This document shows, one piece after another, positions 5,450 through 5,541 of a stretch of DNA of 5,541 nt. Origin of the DNA: Legionellales bacterium UBA4722. Its GTDB lineage: Bacteria > Pseudomonadota > Gammaproteobacteria > DSM-16500. The notes beneath the pieces were generated by a model, which made no database searches, was not told where the DNA came from, and was given only the letters and a program-made list of their open reading frames with translations. The position numbers and the translations under genes were made by a program. The stretch's first letter is position 1, and each line of letters opens with the position of its first letter. The stretch spans positions 6,316-11,856 of the forward strand of contig DHJK01000127.1 of the NCBI GenBank assembly GCA_002404295.1. The letters are read 5' to 3'.

Positions 5450-5541
5450 ACTCGCGATTATGTTTTAGCCATTTCAAAAAAATCACTCTCGAACGCCCAT
5501 AATTTTTCTTTGCCAGAAAAGAAAGAGCTGATAAATAGGAA
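5450..5541 (+). other. In-frame open continuation after the TAA, cut by the window edge
   Basis: The same frame as the secreted protein continues without a stop for 30 codons to the edge. It starts TRDYVLAISKKSLSNAHNF and then runs on with a charged Lys/Glu stretch. The composition looks like protein rather than noncoding sequence, but 30 stop-free codons also occur by chance fairly often at this base composition. No ATG/GTG/TTG with a ribosome binding site precedes it. Confidence 0.35.

Noticed and set aside
1..5541. CRISPR array, tRNA or rRNA genes, complete insertion sequence
   Set aside because: I saw no regularly spaced direct repeats, no tRNA-like cloverleaf or rRNA sequence, and no transposase or terminal inverted repeats.

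Overview
The window looks like an AT-rich gammaproteobacterial chromosome or large plasmid. An intracellular or protist-associated lineage of the Legionella/Coxiella type is a reasonable guess, because ordinary gammaproteobacterial housekeeping-type genes sit beside a decayed gene remnant and plasmid/mobile-type genes. This placement is inference from gene content and base composition; there is no rRNA or other marker to fix the taxon.

Left part (1-2157, all + strand): the C-terminal end of an alpha/beta hydrolase runs in from the left edge. It is followed 32 nt later by a complete EamA/DMT-family permease, probably in the same transcript. Next comes a short remnant of the C-terminal tail of an MFS-type transporter, interrupted by a TGA. 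Then there is a complete slipin/stomatin-type SPFH (Band 7) membrane protein with a strong ribosome binding site. None of these four has an obvious functional link to the genes on the right.

Right part (2201-5541): a complete tyrosine recombinase on the - strand converges on the slipin gene. It is divergent from a + strand operon, and a 170-bp AT-rich intergenic region separates the two. That region holds a perfect 10-6-10 inverted repeat shaped like a Xer/dif-type recombination site, a second smaller palindrome, and a good sigma70-type promoter for the + strand operon. The operon begins with a KfrA_N-type DNA-binding protein that has a very long coiled-coil tail. It continues 11 nt later with a Zeta-toxin-like P-loop kinase (COG4185 type). 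A 67-aa protein follows, whose start overlaps the kinase end by 17 nt; it is a candidate partner or antitoxin.

The right edge has a small putative secreted protein with a signal peptide. Its frame is closed by TAA but stays open and protein-like from there to the window end, which suggests either a recent nonsense mutation or a short gene followed by chance open frame.

The most interesting reading, which is inference, is that 2201-5220 is one mobile or plasmid-derived module: a recombinase, a symmetrical candidate recombination/operator site, a KfrA-like coiled-coil DNA-binding protein and a toxin-like kinase with a small partner, the last two possibly stabilising the module.
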